Shown here piece after piece: positions 1 to 7,644 of a stretch of DNA of 64,000 nucleotides. Position 1 is the first letter of the stretch; each line of letters opens with the position of its first letter. The position numbers were made by a program, and so were the translations under genes. This DNA comes from Ignavibacteria bacterium. GTDB lineage: Bacteria; Bacteroidota; Ignavibacteria; Tepidaquicellales; Tepidaquicellaceae. A model generated the notes under the pieces. The model ran no database searches. It was not told the origin of the DNA and worked only from the letters and a program-made list of their open reading frames with translations. The DNA lies in contig JAQTLX010000013.1 of assembly GCA_028714695.1 (NCBI GenBank), positions 1 through 64,000 on the forward strand. Direction: 5' to 3'.

Positions 1-320
1 ATACTATAGCCGCTCTATATAAAGAACGATGGAAAATAGAGCTATTCTTCAGATGGATAAAACAAAATTTAAAAATAAAATCATTCTATGGTAGAAGTCA
101 GAATGCAATCAAAACTCAAATTTGGATTGCAATCTCTGTTTATGCGATTGTTATAATTATGAAAAAAGAACTTATGCTAAAAGAAAATATCTACACAATT
201 CTACAGGTTTTAAGTGTTAATATTTTTAGCAAGTTACTGTTAAATGAATTGTTTACGGAAACAACCCCCGGTAATATAGTCGATACCGAAAATAAACAAT
301 TGTTTTTATTTGATTTCTAA
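1..320 (+). CDS. IS4-family transposase, C-terminal part (5' end outside window)
   Basis: An open frame enters from the left edge (first full codon at base 3) and stops at 318-320, giving 105 visible residues. It contains YKERWKIELFFRWIK, which fits the YREK signature Y-x2-R-x3-E-x6-K around the catalytic Glu of IS4-family DDE transposases, followed by KIKSFYG and an IWIAISVYA hydrophobic stretch usual for the C-terminus of DDE_Tnp_1 proteins in Bacteroidota. The frame is uninterrupted here, so the element may be intact, but the DDE aspartates lie outside the window. It reads toward the ggt gene that starts 70 bases downstream. Confidence 0.85.
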   Translation, partial: TIAALYKERWKIELFFRWIKQNLKIKSFYGRSQNAIKTQIWIAISVYAIVIIMKKELMLKENIYTILQVLSVNIFSKLLLNELFTETTPGNIVDTENKQLFLFDF

Positions 321-333
321 CGGGACACTACTG
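321..333 (+). mobile_element. Possible right terminal repeat of the IS4 element
   Basis: The 13 bases CGGGACACTACTG directly follow the transposase stop codon. IS4-type elements usually end within tens of bases of the transposase stop with an inverted repeat, so this is a candidate right end. The left end is outside the window and cannot be matched, so this is inference. Confidence 0.35.
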
Positions 334-390
334 ATTTAATATTTCGATTTTAAAAGTTTGGTTTAAAATTGAGAGTCTAAAATTAAACAC

Positions 391-2085
391 ATGAGGAAAA
401 GGCTTTACTTAATAAAGATTTTTCTTTTCATCTTCGTTTTACAATCACATCAAATTTTATTTTCACAGAATTCAACAGCACAGGAATACGCATATAAAAA
501 CGAAGTAGTATCTTCTGCAAATGAAATTGCATCGGAAGTCGGAGTTAAAATTATGCAGAACGGCGGGAATGCAATTGATGCAGTTGTAGGGACTGCTTTC
601 GTGCTCGCCGTTGTTTATCCTCAGGCAGGTAATATCGGAGGCGGCGGATTTTTTACGGCGCGTCTTGCAGACGGCAGAGAAGTTTCGGTAGATTTTCGAG
701 AAACAGCGCCGATGAAATCGTTAAGAGATATGTATCTTGACTCACTTGGAAATGTAATTCCCGATTTAAGCACGTACGGACATCTTGCATCCGGAGTTCC
801 GGGCTCGGTAGCAGGGCTGCTGTACATACTCGAAACGTACGGAACGAAAGCGAGAGCGGAAGTGCTGTCGTATGCAATAAACCTTGCCGAAAACGGTTTT
901 CATATAAACGGCGAACTTGCAAACGCGCTTAATGAATATCAGGAAGATTTCCTGAAATACTCCGTTTCGGATAACATATTCGGCAAAAAATATTCGAGCG
1001 GGGATTTGCTTATTCAGACAGAACTCGCGAATACGCTTAAAGCAATTTCGGAAAAAGGCAGGGACGGATTTTATAAGGGATGGGTCGCGGATAAAATAAT
1101 TTCGGAAATGAATCGCGGTAAAGGAATTATTTCTTACGATGACCTTATGGACTATAAATGCATAGATAGAAATGTTATCAAGGGGACATACCGCGGTTAT
1201 GATTTGATTACTATGGGACCGCCGTCAAGCGGCGGTATTTGTCTGCTCTATCTTCTGAACATAATAGAAAAGTTTGACATTCAGAAACTAGGATTTACTG
1301 ACGAAAATTACATCAATCTTCTGGCAGAGGCAATGAAACTTGTTTATGCAGACAGGTCGGAATTTATGGGCGATATGGATTTTGTCAAAGTGCCCGTTTC
1401 AACTTTGATATCAAAAGAGTATGCGAACGACAGGATGAAATATTTCCAATTCGGAGTCTCAAGAAATTCTACCGACGTTAAATCCGGAAATATTTTTCAT
1501 GAAAGCAATCAAACAACACATATTTCAACCGCCGATTCAAAAGGCAATCTCGTTTCGCTTACGACGACATTGAACGATGTTTTCGGAAGCAAAACGGCTG
1601 TTGAAGGCGCGGGATTTCTGCTAAACAATGAAATGGATGATTTTTCCGTTAAACCGGGAGTGCCCAACATATTCGGACTTGTTGGAAACAGCGCCAATGC
1701 AATCGAGCCGGGAAAAAGAATGCTGAGTTCCATGACTCCGGTTATTATTACAAAGAACGGTAAGCCATTTCTTGTTATAGGTTCGCCGGGCGGCGGTAAA
1801 ATTATCACGAGTGTTTTTCAAAGCATACTGAATATAATCGATTTCAAAATGGAATTGGATGCGGCGATAGACGCTCCGCGCATTCACCATCAATGGCTGC
1901 CCGATGTGCTGCAACTTGAAAACAAGCGGCTTACAAAGAAAACAATTAAGAAACTTTCCGACATCGGCTACAAAGTAAAATCAGTACATGATTTCGGCAG
2001 GGTAGAGGGAATTATTTTTGATGACGCAGGAAATATGAAGGGGCATTCTGACAGAAGGGGATACGGAAAAGCAGTCGGTTTTTAA
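391..2085 (+). CDS. ggt: Gamma-glutamyltransferase (glutathione hydrolase)
   Basis: Periplasmic N-terminal-nucleophile enzyme that cleaves gamma-glutamyl bonds of glutathione and related peptides or transfers the glutamyl group. The 564-residue length is normal for the unprocessed precursor. Residues 1-26 form a signal peptide ending FSQ. GPPSSGG is at 276-282, the autoprocessing site is QTTHIS with Thr375 as the predicted nucleophile of the small subunit, LLNNEMDDFS follows the usual lid region, and GSPGGG at 464-469 matches the oxyanion and glutamate-binding loop. ATG start with no strong ribosome site. It stands alone between the IS end and the next gene, so read-through from the IS is possible. 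Confidence 0.95.
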   Translation: MRKRLYLIKIFLFIFVLQSHQILFSQNSTAQEYAYKNEVVSSANEIASEVGVKIMQNGGNAIDAVVGTAFVLAVVYPQAGNIGGGGFFTARLADGREVSVDFRETAPMKSLRDMYLDSLGNVIPDLSTYGHLASGVPGSVAGLLYILETYGTKARAEVLSYAINLAENGFHINGELANALNEYQEDFLKYSVSDNIFGKKYSSGDLLIQTELANTLKAISEKGRDGFYKGWVADKIISEMNRGKGIISYDDLMDYKCIDRNVIKGTYRGYDLITMGPPSSGGICLLYLLNIIEKFDIQKLGFTDENYINLLAEAMKLVYADRSEFMGDMDFVKVPVSTLISKEYANDRMKYFQFGVSRNSTDVKSGNIFHESNQTTHISTADSKGNLVSLTTTLNDVFGSKTAVEGAGFLLNNEMDDFSVKPGVPNIFGLVGNSANAIEPGKRMLSSMTPVIITKNGKPFLVIGSPGGGKIITSVFQSILNIIDFKMELDAAIDAPRIHHQWLPDVLQLENKRLTKKTIKKLSDIGYKVKSVHDFGRVEGIIFDDAGNMKGHSDRRGYGKAVGF

Positions 2086-2198
2086 TGTTTGAGAAATATT
2101 TTCTTTTGCAGATTAAGTTGGAAACACCGGTATCATAAATAAGATATTGAAAAATTCCATTCTTGTGTATTAACGTCCGCAGTACAAAAATCCAGAGG

Positions 2199-2256
2199 AA
2201 TTAAAACTCCATATATTTTGTTTTTAGTAATCAAGTATCATGTACGGAGTTTTAAT
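2199..2256. promoter_or_regulatory. 11-bp perfect inverted repeat upstream of the ABM-fold gene
   Basis: ATTAAAACTCC at 2200-2210 is exactly complementary to GGAGTTTTAAT at 2246-2256, with a 35-base spacer, ending 33 bases before the ATG at 2290. It could be an operator half-site pair or a leader hairpin. There is no T-run directly after it, so a simple terminator for ggt is less likely. Function is inferred only. Confidence 0.4.
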
Positions 2257-2289
2257 ATTCAGTTAAATCAAAAAGAGAAAGGACTACGC

Positions 2290-2682
2290 ATGAACCCTCA
2301 AGAAATTAATAATACGGCAATACAATCACATGAAAGCAATTCAAATAATCCGGGAGTACATTCATTCGTCGCAATCAATTACATAAAATGCAAAGAGCAT
2401 TATAAACCAAGATTTGAAGAATTATTTGCGACAAGGATAAAAGCAATAGATAAAATGCCGGGATTTATTTTTATGAATGTGCTTAAACCAACAGATTCCG
2501 AAGCGGATTATCTCATAGTAAGTTATTGGACAGGAGAAGATGCATTTAAAGACTGGACAAAATCCGAGAATTTTTTAGAAGGTCATAAAAGGGGATTTGA
2601 AGACATTAAAGCGGCTAAAATGAGAAACGAGGAACCTCCGATGAAATCAGATTTCAAAACCTATAAAGTAATATCGCAATAG
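2290..2682 (+). CDS. Antibiotic biosynthesis monooxygenase (ABM)-fold protein, possibly heme-degrading type
   Basis: Small 130-residue cytoplasmic protein. The ATG at 2290 is preferred to an upstream TTG at 2218 because AGAAAGGA lies seven bases before it. After about 20 polar residues comes one ABM (dimeric alpha/beta barrel) domain: HSFVAINYIKCK, a helix with the RFEELFATR pattern, MPGFIFMNVLKP, then ADYLIVSYWTGEDAFKDWTKSENF and a following HKRG. The strand-helix order and the W-x-FxxW-SxxF-xxxH pattern match the IsdG/HmoB-like branch that includes heme-degrading monooxygenases, but the family also has quinol and unrelated oxidases, so substrate is not assigned. An 11-bp inverted repeat lies in the leader. 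Confidence 0.75.
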   Translation: MNPQEINNTAIQSHESNSNNPGVHSFVAINYIKCKEHYKPRFEELFATRIKAIDKMPGFIFMNVLKPTDSEADYLIVSYWTGEDAFKDWTKSENFLEGHKRGFEDIKAAKMRNEEPPMKSDFKTYKVISQ

Positions 2683-2798
2683 TGAAAAATGAATTTTTTA
2701 AAAAAACATTAAAATATGGATTTTGGGTTTTTCTAATTAAAGGATTATTGTGGCTGTTTATACCGGTATTGATTTATCTTTATAATATGATTTTCTGA
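2682..2798 (+). CDS. Possible 38-residue membrane peptide
   Basis: A GTG codon overlapping the last base of the preceding stop opens a short frame: about ten charged or polar residues (MKNEFFKKTL) then one long hydrophobic segment containing WVFLIKGLLWLFIPVLIYLY, ending at TGA 2796-2798. The pattern of a short basic N-terminus plus one helix carrying KGLLWL resembles short conserved membrane peptides annotated as hypothetical in Bacteroidota. There is no good ribosome site; translational coupling to the ABM gene is plausible. It could be chance. Confidence 0.4.
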   Translation: MKNEFFKKTLKYGFWVFLIKGLLWLFIPVLIYLYNMIF

Positions 2799-2874
2799 AT
2801 ACTTAAAATTGGCGCGGCTTTTCAGATGGCTCTTCAATGTTTAAAAATTCATATAATTACGATGAAAAAAATAA

Positions 2875-3492
2875 TTATGTACCGGAAATATTTTTTTTCA
2901 TCTTGTAGCAAATCAAATCGTAGAATTTAATTTCTTTGAACACTTTATATCCCCACGATTCGTACAGTAATAAGTTTTTAGGATTCGTTGCATCAAGGGC
3001 AGTGCATTTTGCTGCAGGATGCCGTACGCATTCATCTTCTACGTGCTGAAAAAGTTTTCTTCCAATTCCATTACCTCTAAATGATTTTAATACTGCTATA
3101 TCATTGAGATAAAAATGAGATTCTTCGGGTTTTACAGAACCGCATTTCATTGCATATTCGCTGATTAAATTGATAGATTCGTCATTTGCTTTTTTTCTCA
3201 TATCTTCAACTGCGTTCCCGAGAGATTTAGTCCAAACAGCGTTTGTGTTCGGCGGAGTGTAATCCAGTACTCCGGCAAGCACTTGGTCTGCAAATGCACC
3301 TATCAATTTCATATTCATTTCAGGAACTATATGGAAGACTATAAGTTCATACACAAGTCTTGTAAGACGTTTTCTTTGTTCTAATTCGGGAAATGCAATT
3401 ATATGTAAAGGTTCTTCTATGAATCCTTCCGAGAAAATTTCAATTGCAGTTTCAATTTCGGATTTTTCGATATTTCTAATTTCTATTTTCAA
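2875..3492 (-). CDS. GNAT-family N-acetyltransferase
   Basis: 205-residue protein with a GNAT fold: N-terminal strand and helix (IEIRNIEKSEIETAIEIFSEGF), an SHFYLNDIAVLKSFRGNGIGRKLFQHV block that holds the acetyl-CoA pyrophosphate loop (RGNGIG, Q/R-x-x-G-x-G/A type), and ALDATNPKNLLLYESWGYKVF as the C-terminal Asn/Tyr motif. Acceptor substrate unknown. The start is TTG at 3490-3492; no in-frame ATG fits the expected N-terminus, and the coding frame matches the family from this point. It lies downstream of the outer-membrane gene on the same strand but beyond a terminator. Confidence 0.85.
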   Translation of the reverse strand: MKIEIRNIEKSEIETAIEIFSEGFIEEPLHIIAFPELEQRKRLTRLVYELIVFHIVPEMNMKLIGAFADQVLAGVLDYTPPNTNAVWTKSLGNAVEDMRKKANDESINLISEYAMKCGSVKPEESHFYLNDIAVLKSFRGNGIGRKLFQHVEDECVRHPAAKCTALDATNPKNLLLYESWGYKVFKEIKFYDLICYKMKKNISGT

Positions 3493-3504
3493 TATTTTAT
3501 TTAA

Positions 3505-3534
3505 ATGAAAACACCTGCCAAATGCGCAGGTGTT
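3505..3534 (-). terminator. Rho-independent terminator of the outer-membrane protein gene
   Basis: AACACCTGC (3510-3518) and GCAGGTGTT (3526-3534) form a 9-bp perfect stem with a seven-base loop. Reading on the minus strand it is followed by TTCATTTAAAT, a T-rich tail. It separates the gene at 3558-4478 from the downstream GNAT gene. Confidence 0.75.
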
Positions 3535-3557
3535 ATAAAATTTATTTTATGAATAAT

Positions 3558-4478
3558 TTACATTCCAAGTCCGAAACCAGCCGTGAACGCGAACTTTGAA
3601 CCGTAGTTCAGGTCGGCATTGACATTCAGGGGTCCCACAGAAAGTGTAGCGCCGAGAATACCTCTGAAGGAGTTATCGCCTTTTTGATTGAATGAAATAG
3701 GGATGCCGCCGAAATTATAATTTACATCTACGCTGTAATTTTCATATTGTGCTCCGCCGTATAGAGTAACAATTGCAAGTTTCTTGCTCAACTGGAGATT
3801 TACGAAATAAGAATTAGCATCGATGAATTTTGTATAGTATTTATCTTTAATGCCGAATGTTTGATAACCGAATTGCACTGAAATATCAAACGGCATTTTT
3901 GCATACGCGCCGATATTATGTCTTAAGCCGAATCCGAGCAATTTGAATGAGCCGTAATTTCCTACGTCAAAGCCCGGTAATGCCCTTACGGTAAGGTCAG
4001 TTCCGAATATTGTTCCTATGCCGATTTGGGGAATAAATAGCGGGACAAATTTTGATTCTTCGACGCCGCCTATCATTGTCAATGTTTGCTGCATCGGAAG
4101 ATTTGCCGAATAGGCAACTGCCGGAGTTGTGCTGCCGAAAACAGTCGGGGCATTTCGCACAACCCAATTAACTGTTTGTCCGTTTTGAGTTGTAGAGAAA
4201 CTCAGGTCAAACGTTTTATCCGCATCCTGCATTACGACACCGCAAAATTTAACGCCGACGTAAAAATGAGGCCAAACAGGAATTTTACTGTATCCTCCCG
4301 GGTTAAATCCGCCTATAAATCCGGAATTCAGATTCGTTCCAAGTCCTGTTGTGAACGGTTTTAAATATTGCTGCGCGTAGTCAGCACCAACTTTTGTCAA
4401 TAGACCGCCTAAGTCCTGTGAAAAGATATTTGAAGAGAAAATTATAGAAAGAGCAACGATTACTGTTAGTTTTTTCAT
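3558..4478 (-). CDS. Outer-membrane beta-barrel protein, DUF6588-like
   Basis: 306-residue exported protein. The start is placed at the ATG 4478-4476 (MKKLTVIVALSIIFSSNIFSQ), which gives a clean signal peptide; an in-frame ATG eight codons upstream would add a polar stretch before it. The mature part is made of alternating-residue strands rich in Gly, Tyr and Phe, ending AFTAGFGLGM with an amphipathic last strand, as expected for an outer-membrane barrel. The N-terminal QDLGGLLTKVGADYAQQYLKP with later GVKFCGV and PQIGIGT segments resembles the DUF6588 family seen in Bacteroidota. No enzymatic motif and no known function. Monocistronic, followed by a terminator. Confidence 0.7.
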   Translation of the reverse strand: MKKLTVIVALSIIFSSNIFSQDLGGLLTKVGADYAQQYLKPFTTGLGTNLNSGFIGGFNPGGYSKIPVWPHFYVGVKFCGVVMQDADKTFDLSFSTTQNGQTVNWVVRNAPTVFGSTTPAVAYSANLPMQQTLTMIGGVEESKFVPLFIPQIGIGTIFGTDLTVRALPGFDVGNYGSFKLLGFGLRHNIGAYAKMPFDISVQFGYQTFGIKDKYYTKFIDANSYFVNLQLSKKLAIVTLYGGAQYENYSVDVNYNFGGIPISFNQKGDNSFRGILGATLSVGPLNVNADLNYGSKFAFTAGFGLGM

Positions 4479-4974
4479 AGGAATATTTAATTTGTGTCTC
4501 ATTTGCTCAAAATTGTAAATTATTAAACAAAAATAAATATCAAAATTTGAATTTACATGGAAAATCCGGGATGCTGAAAGAAAATAACTGCATTTTATAT
4601 ATCGGTGATTTCATATATTTATTTTCAGTGTGAGCATTTATTTCAGGAATTTAATTAAGTATTATTATATTGTATTACATTATTTATTTGTAGTGATGAT
4701 GTGAATGCTTATTCGAATGCAGTACTTTTCTTTCATATAAATCTATTGCGCAATCAAAAAATGAGCGATAATGAGCGATAATGAGCGATTTTTCAGATAG
4801 TGAAAATTGAAAAAACAATACATTAAAATTATTTCCTAACATTCTTTTTTGCGCAGAAAAGATTAAAAATGATTTGTTTTACGAATGCAGTCTAATCTTT
4901 CTAATTCGGGTTTATATCTTGAAAATCGTTGTAAAATCAAGTAATTTTTCTTTTTATAAATTTTTCATAACACA
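4479..4974. other. Intergenic region with three tandem decamers
   Basis: A 496-base AT-rich gap between divergent genes. The only structure I can support is three head-to-tail decamers ATGAGCGATA, ATGAGCGATA, ATGAGCGATT at 4761-4790, one helical turn apart and about 185 bases before the next gene. No open frame with coding character and no terminator were seen. It should contain promoters for both flanking genes. Confidence 0.6.
4761..4790 (+). repeat. Three tandem copies of ATGAGCGATA
   Basis: Exact 10-bp period with one mismatch in the last base of the third copy. A two-copy version in the opposite orientation lies upstream of groES at about 31147-31168. The 10-bp period places every copy on the same face of DNA, as in multimeric operator sites; a regulator is not identifiable from the window. 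Confidence 0.8.
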
Positions 4975-7623
4975 TTGGATTTTAAACAAATTAACAGGTT
5001 AACAGGGGGCTTCGTTTTCTTATTCGCGTTGATTGTTTACATATTAACGGTACAGCCCACAATGTCTTTCTGGGATTGCGGAGAATTTCTCGCATGCGCA
5101 TTTACGTTATCGACACCGCATCCTCCCGGAGCACCGCTTCATATTCTTGTAGGGAAAATATTTACAATGTTGCCTACGGCGGCTGATATCGGTCTCAGGA
5201 TGAATTATCTTTCGGTGCTTACTGCAGCGCTCTCCGTGATGCTGTTGTATCTTGTATCGACAAAGGTAATTAAGAACTGGAGAGGGGCACCTGCAAATCT
5301 TAAGGATTCGCTTATAATCGCGATACCATCCGCAATCGGTGCGTTATCATACGCGTTTGCAGATAGTTTCTGGTTCAATGCGATGGAGGCTGAAGTCTAT
5401 GCATTCGGCACGTTCCTCATCACTCTCGTTATATACATAATGATGTTGTGGTGGGAGAGAGCCGAGCAACCAGGCAGCGATAAATATCTTTTATTTGCCG
5501 CTTACATAGTCGGATTGTCCCTCGGCATTCACCTGCTTGTGGTTCAATGTGTATTTCTGATGGGGCTGATTTTTTACTTCAGGAGATATGAATATACGCA
5601 TAAATCTTTCATAGTTGCATCAGGTGTTTCTGTTCTTGCATTCTTTGTTGTTTATCCTTTCATTTCTTCAAAGATGCCTGACATAATAAAATCATCTCCC
5701 GTTCTTGGTTTCATTATAATTGTTGGCTTACTACTTCTCGGAATTATTTATTCTATTCAGAAAAAATCAAAACCTCTTACTTTTGCATTAATGGCAGTGT
5801 TCCTTATAATAACAGGTTACACAACTTACATATCCGTAATGCAGCGTTCGGGAGTCTCGAATTTACCAATAGATGAAAATAATCCCGATAACGTAGAAAG
5901 ACTGCTTCCTTATCTTAACAGGGAACAGTACGGCGAACAGCCGTTAATCTGGCCGAGAAGATATTCGCAGGAAAATATGCATCAGAGAACATGGAAGAAT
6001 TATTCCGGCGATATTGAATTCTTGTGGAAATATCAGATAAACGAAATGTTCAACAGATATCTGTTCTGGCAGTATATAGGCAGGGCGGGATATGATCAGG
6101 GAGCAGGTGTAGATTTTTCGAAATTGTTCGGAATACCGTTCATCATAGGATTGATAGGCGTATTTCATCATTTCCGGCGAGACTGGAAACTTGCACTTGT
6201 ATTTCTTGCAATGTTTGTTATGCTTGGTGTAGTAACGGCGTTGTATCAGAATCAGCAGGACCCGCAGCCCAGAGAAAGGGATTATTTCTATGAAGGGGCG
6301 TTTTATGTTTTCTCGCTCTGGATTGCACTTGGTGTTGTGGGGATAATTGAAATGATTTCAGAGATGACGAAGAAGCAGGTGAGTATGGGAATTGCAGGTG
6401 TAGTAATGGCAGTTTCATTTGTATTCGTGCCGCTCAATATGCTGAAAGTCAACTATCCGTATCAGAGCAGAGCAGGAAATTACTTTCCGTATGATTACGG
6501 TTATAATCTTCTTCAAAGTTGTGAAAAGGATGCAATACTTATAACAAACGGCGACAACGATACTTTCCCGTTATGGTGTCTTCAGGCTGTTTACGGCGTA
6601 AGGCAGGATGTCAGGATTATCAATCTTTCTCTTGCGCAGATGGACTGGTATAACCTTCAATTGAAAAACGAGAGACCTTACGGTTCGCTGACAGTGCCTA
6701 TGTCCTACACGGATGCGCAGTTAACAAGCCCTGATTTTCTAAGACCCAGAGAGTGGGATGAAAAGAAAATTCAGACGATAGATGTTCCGCCGGAAGCGTA
6801 TCCTGATACAATGAAAACCAAACCGGATAAAATAGTGTTTACGGTCCCCGCGACAATAAGACAGAAATCCGGCAACAGAACAATAACGGGAGTAAAGTTT
6901 ACCGATCTGCTTGTTCTGGATGTCATCCGTTCTAGCAAATGGAAAAGACCGTTTTATTTTTCATCAACAGTTTCGCCGGATAATTTTGCGGGACTCAGCA
7001 ATCATTTGATACTTCAGGGTATGGTTTATAAACTTGTACCCTACAGCGTAAATGAAGGCAATGATATTGCAGTTGATCAGGAAGTAACAAAGAAATGTCT
7101 TCTTGAACCGCCTTCCGTTCCGAGCAAGACTCCTCAGTATGGATTTTTATTCAGAGGTTTGAACGATGATAAAATTTTCTATGACCAGACGCAGCAAAGG
7201 ATGCTTGAAATGTACAGAACGATTTTTGTGTGGCTGGCAAATTCATATACGGCGGATTCGACAAAACTTTCGGAGGCGAAAGCAATTTTGTCGAGAATGG
7301 AAACAGTAATATCGTCTAAAGTAGTTAATATGGATTACCGTCAGGAATATCAGATTGCAATGCTTTACAGCGCTATAGGCGACAGAAGCAAATTTGAACA
7401 GTATTCAAAAGGCGCTGAGGCAGGCGCTTTGCAGGATAAGAAGAGTAAAAACAATAATACGCAGAACTTCTATAATCCGTACAGGATTCTGCTGGACATA
7501 TATGAGGCAAGAGGTGATTATCAGAAAGCAATTGATATACTGAATGAACTGGACCAGAGAGACCCTGCTGTTTTACAAAAGAAAGAAAGTTTGAAATTAA
7601 AAATGTCCGGCAATAATAAATAA
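4975..7623 (+). CDS. DUF2723 membrane protein (GT-C-like, putative protein O-glycosyltransferase)
   Basis: 882-residue inner-membrane protein. The N-terminus has an alternating pattern of about ten hydrophobic segments with the DUF2723 hallmarks: PTMSFWDCGEFLACAFTLSTPHPPGAPL near residues 28-55, and a long extracytoplasmic part (from about 490) with CEKDAILITNGDNDTFPLW and YGVRQDVRIINLSLAQMDWY. The acidic DCGEF motif corresponds to the catalytic-type loop of GT-C transferases; family members are thought to transfer lipid-linked sugars, but substrate is not established. The C-terminal 150 residues look helical and TPR-like. The start is TTG at 4975; it gives the expected family N-terminus. First gene of a four-gene run. 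Confidence 0.85.
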   Translation: MDFKQINRLTGGFVFLFALIVYILTVQPTMSFWDCGEFLACAFTLSTPHPPGAPLHILVGKIFTMLPTAADIGLRMNYLSVLTAALSVMLLYLVSTKVIKNWRGAPANLKDSLIIAIPSAIGALSYAFADSFWFNAMEAEVYAFGTFLITLVIYIMMLWWERAEQPGSDKYLLFAAYIVGLSLGIHLLVVQCVFLMGLIFYFRRYEYTHKSFIVASGVSVLAFFVVYPFISSKMPDIIKSSPVLGFIIIVGLLLLGIIYSIQKKSKPLTFALMAVFLIITGYTTYISVMQRSGVSNLPIDENNPDNVERLLPYLNREQYGEQPLIWPRRYSQENMHQRTWKNYSGDIEFLWKYQINEMFNRYLFWQYIGRAGYDQGAGVDFSKLFGIPFIIGLIGVFHHFRRDWKLALVFLAMFVMLGVVTALYQNQQDPQPRERDYFYEGAFYVFSLWIALGVVGIIEMISEMTKKQVSMGIAGVVMAVSFVFVPLNMLKVNYPYQSRAGNYFPYDYGYNLLQSCEKDAILITNGDNDTFPLWCLQAVYGVRQDVRIINLSLAQMDWYNLQLKNERPYGSLTVPMSYTDAQLTSPDFLRPREWDEKKIQTIDVPPEAYPDTMKTKPDKIVFTVPATIRQKSGNRTITGVKFTDLLVLDVIRSSKWKRPFYFSSTVSPDNFAGLSNHLILQGMVYKLVPYSVNEGNDIAVDQEVTKKCLLEPPSVPSKTPQYGFLFRGLNDDKIFYDQTQQRMLEMYRTIFVWLANSYTADSTKLSEAKAILSRMETVISSKVVNMDYRQEYQIAMLYSAIGDRSKFEQYSKGAEAGALQDKKSKNNNTQNFYNPYRILLDIYEARGDYQKAIDILNELDQRDPAVLQKKESLKLKMSGNNK

Positions 7624-7644
7624 TCGCCGTTATGCAGAATTGTA

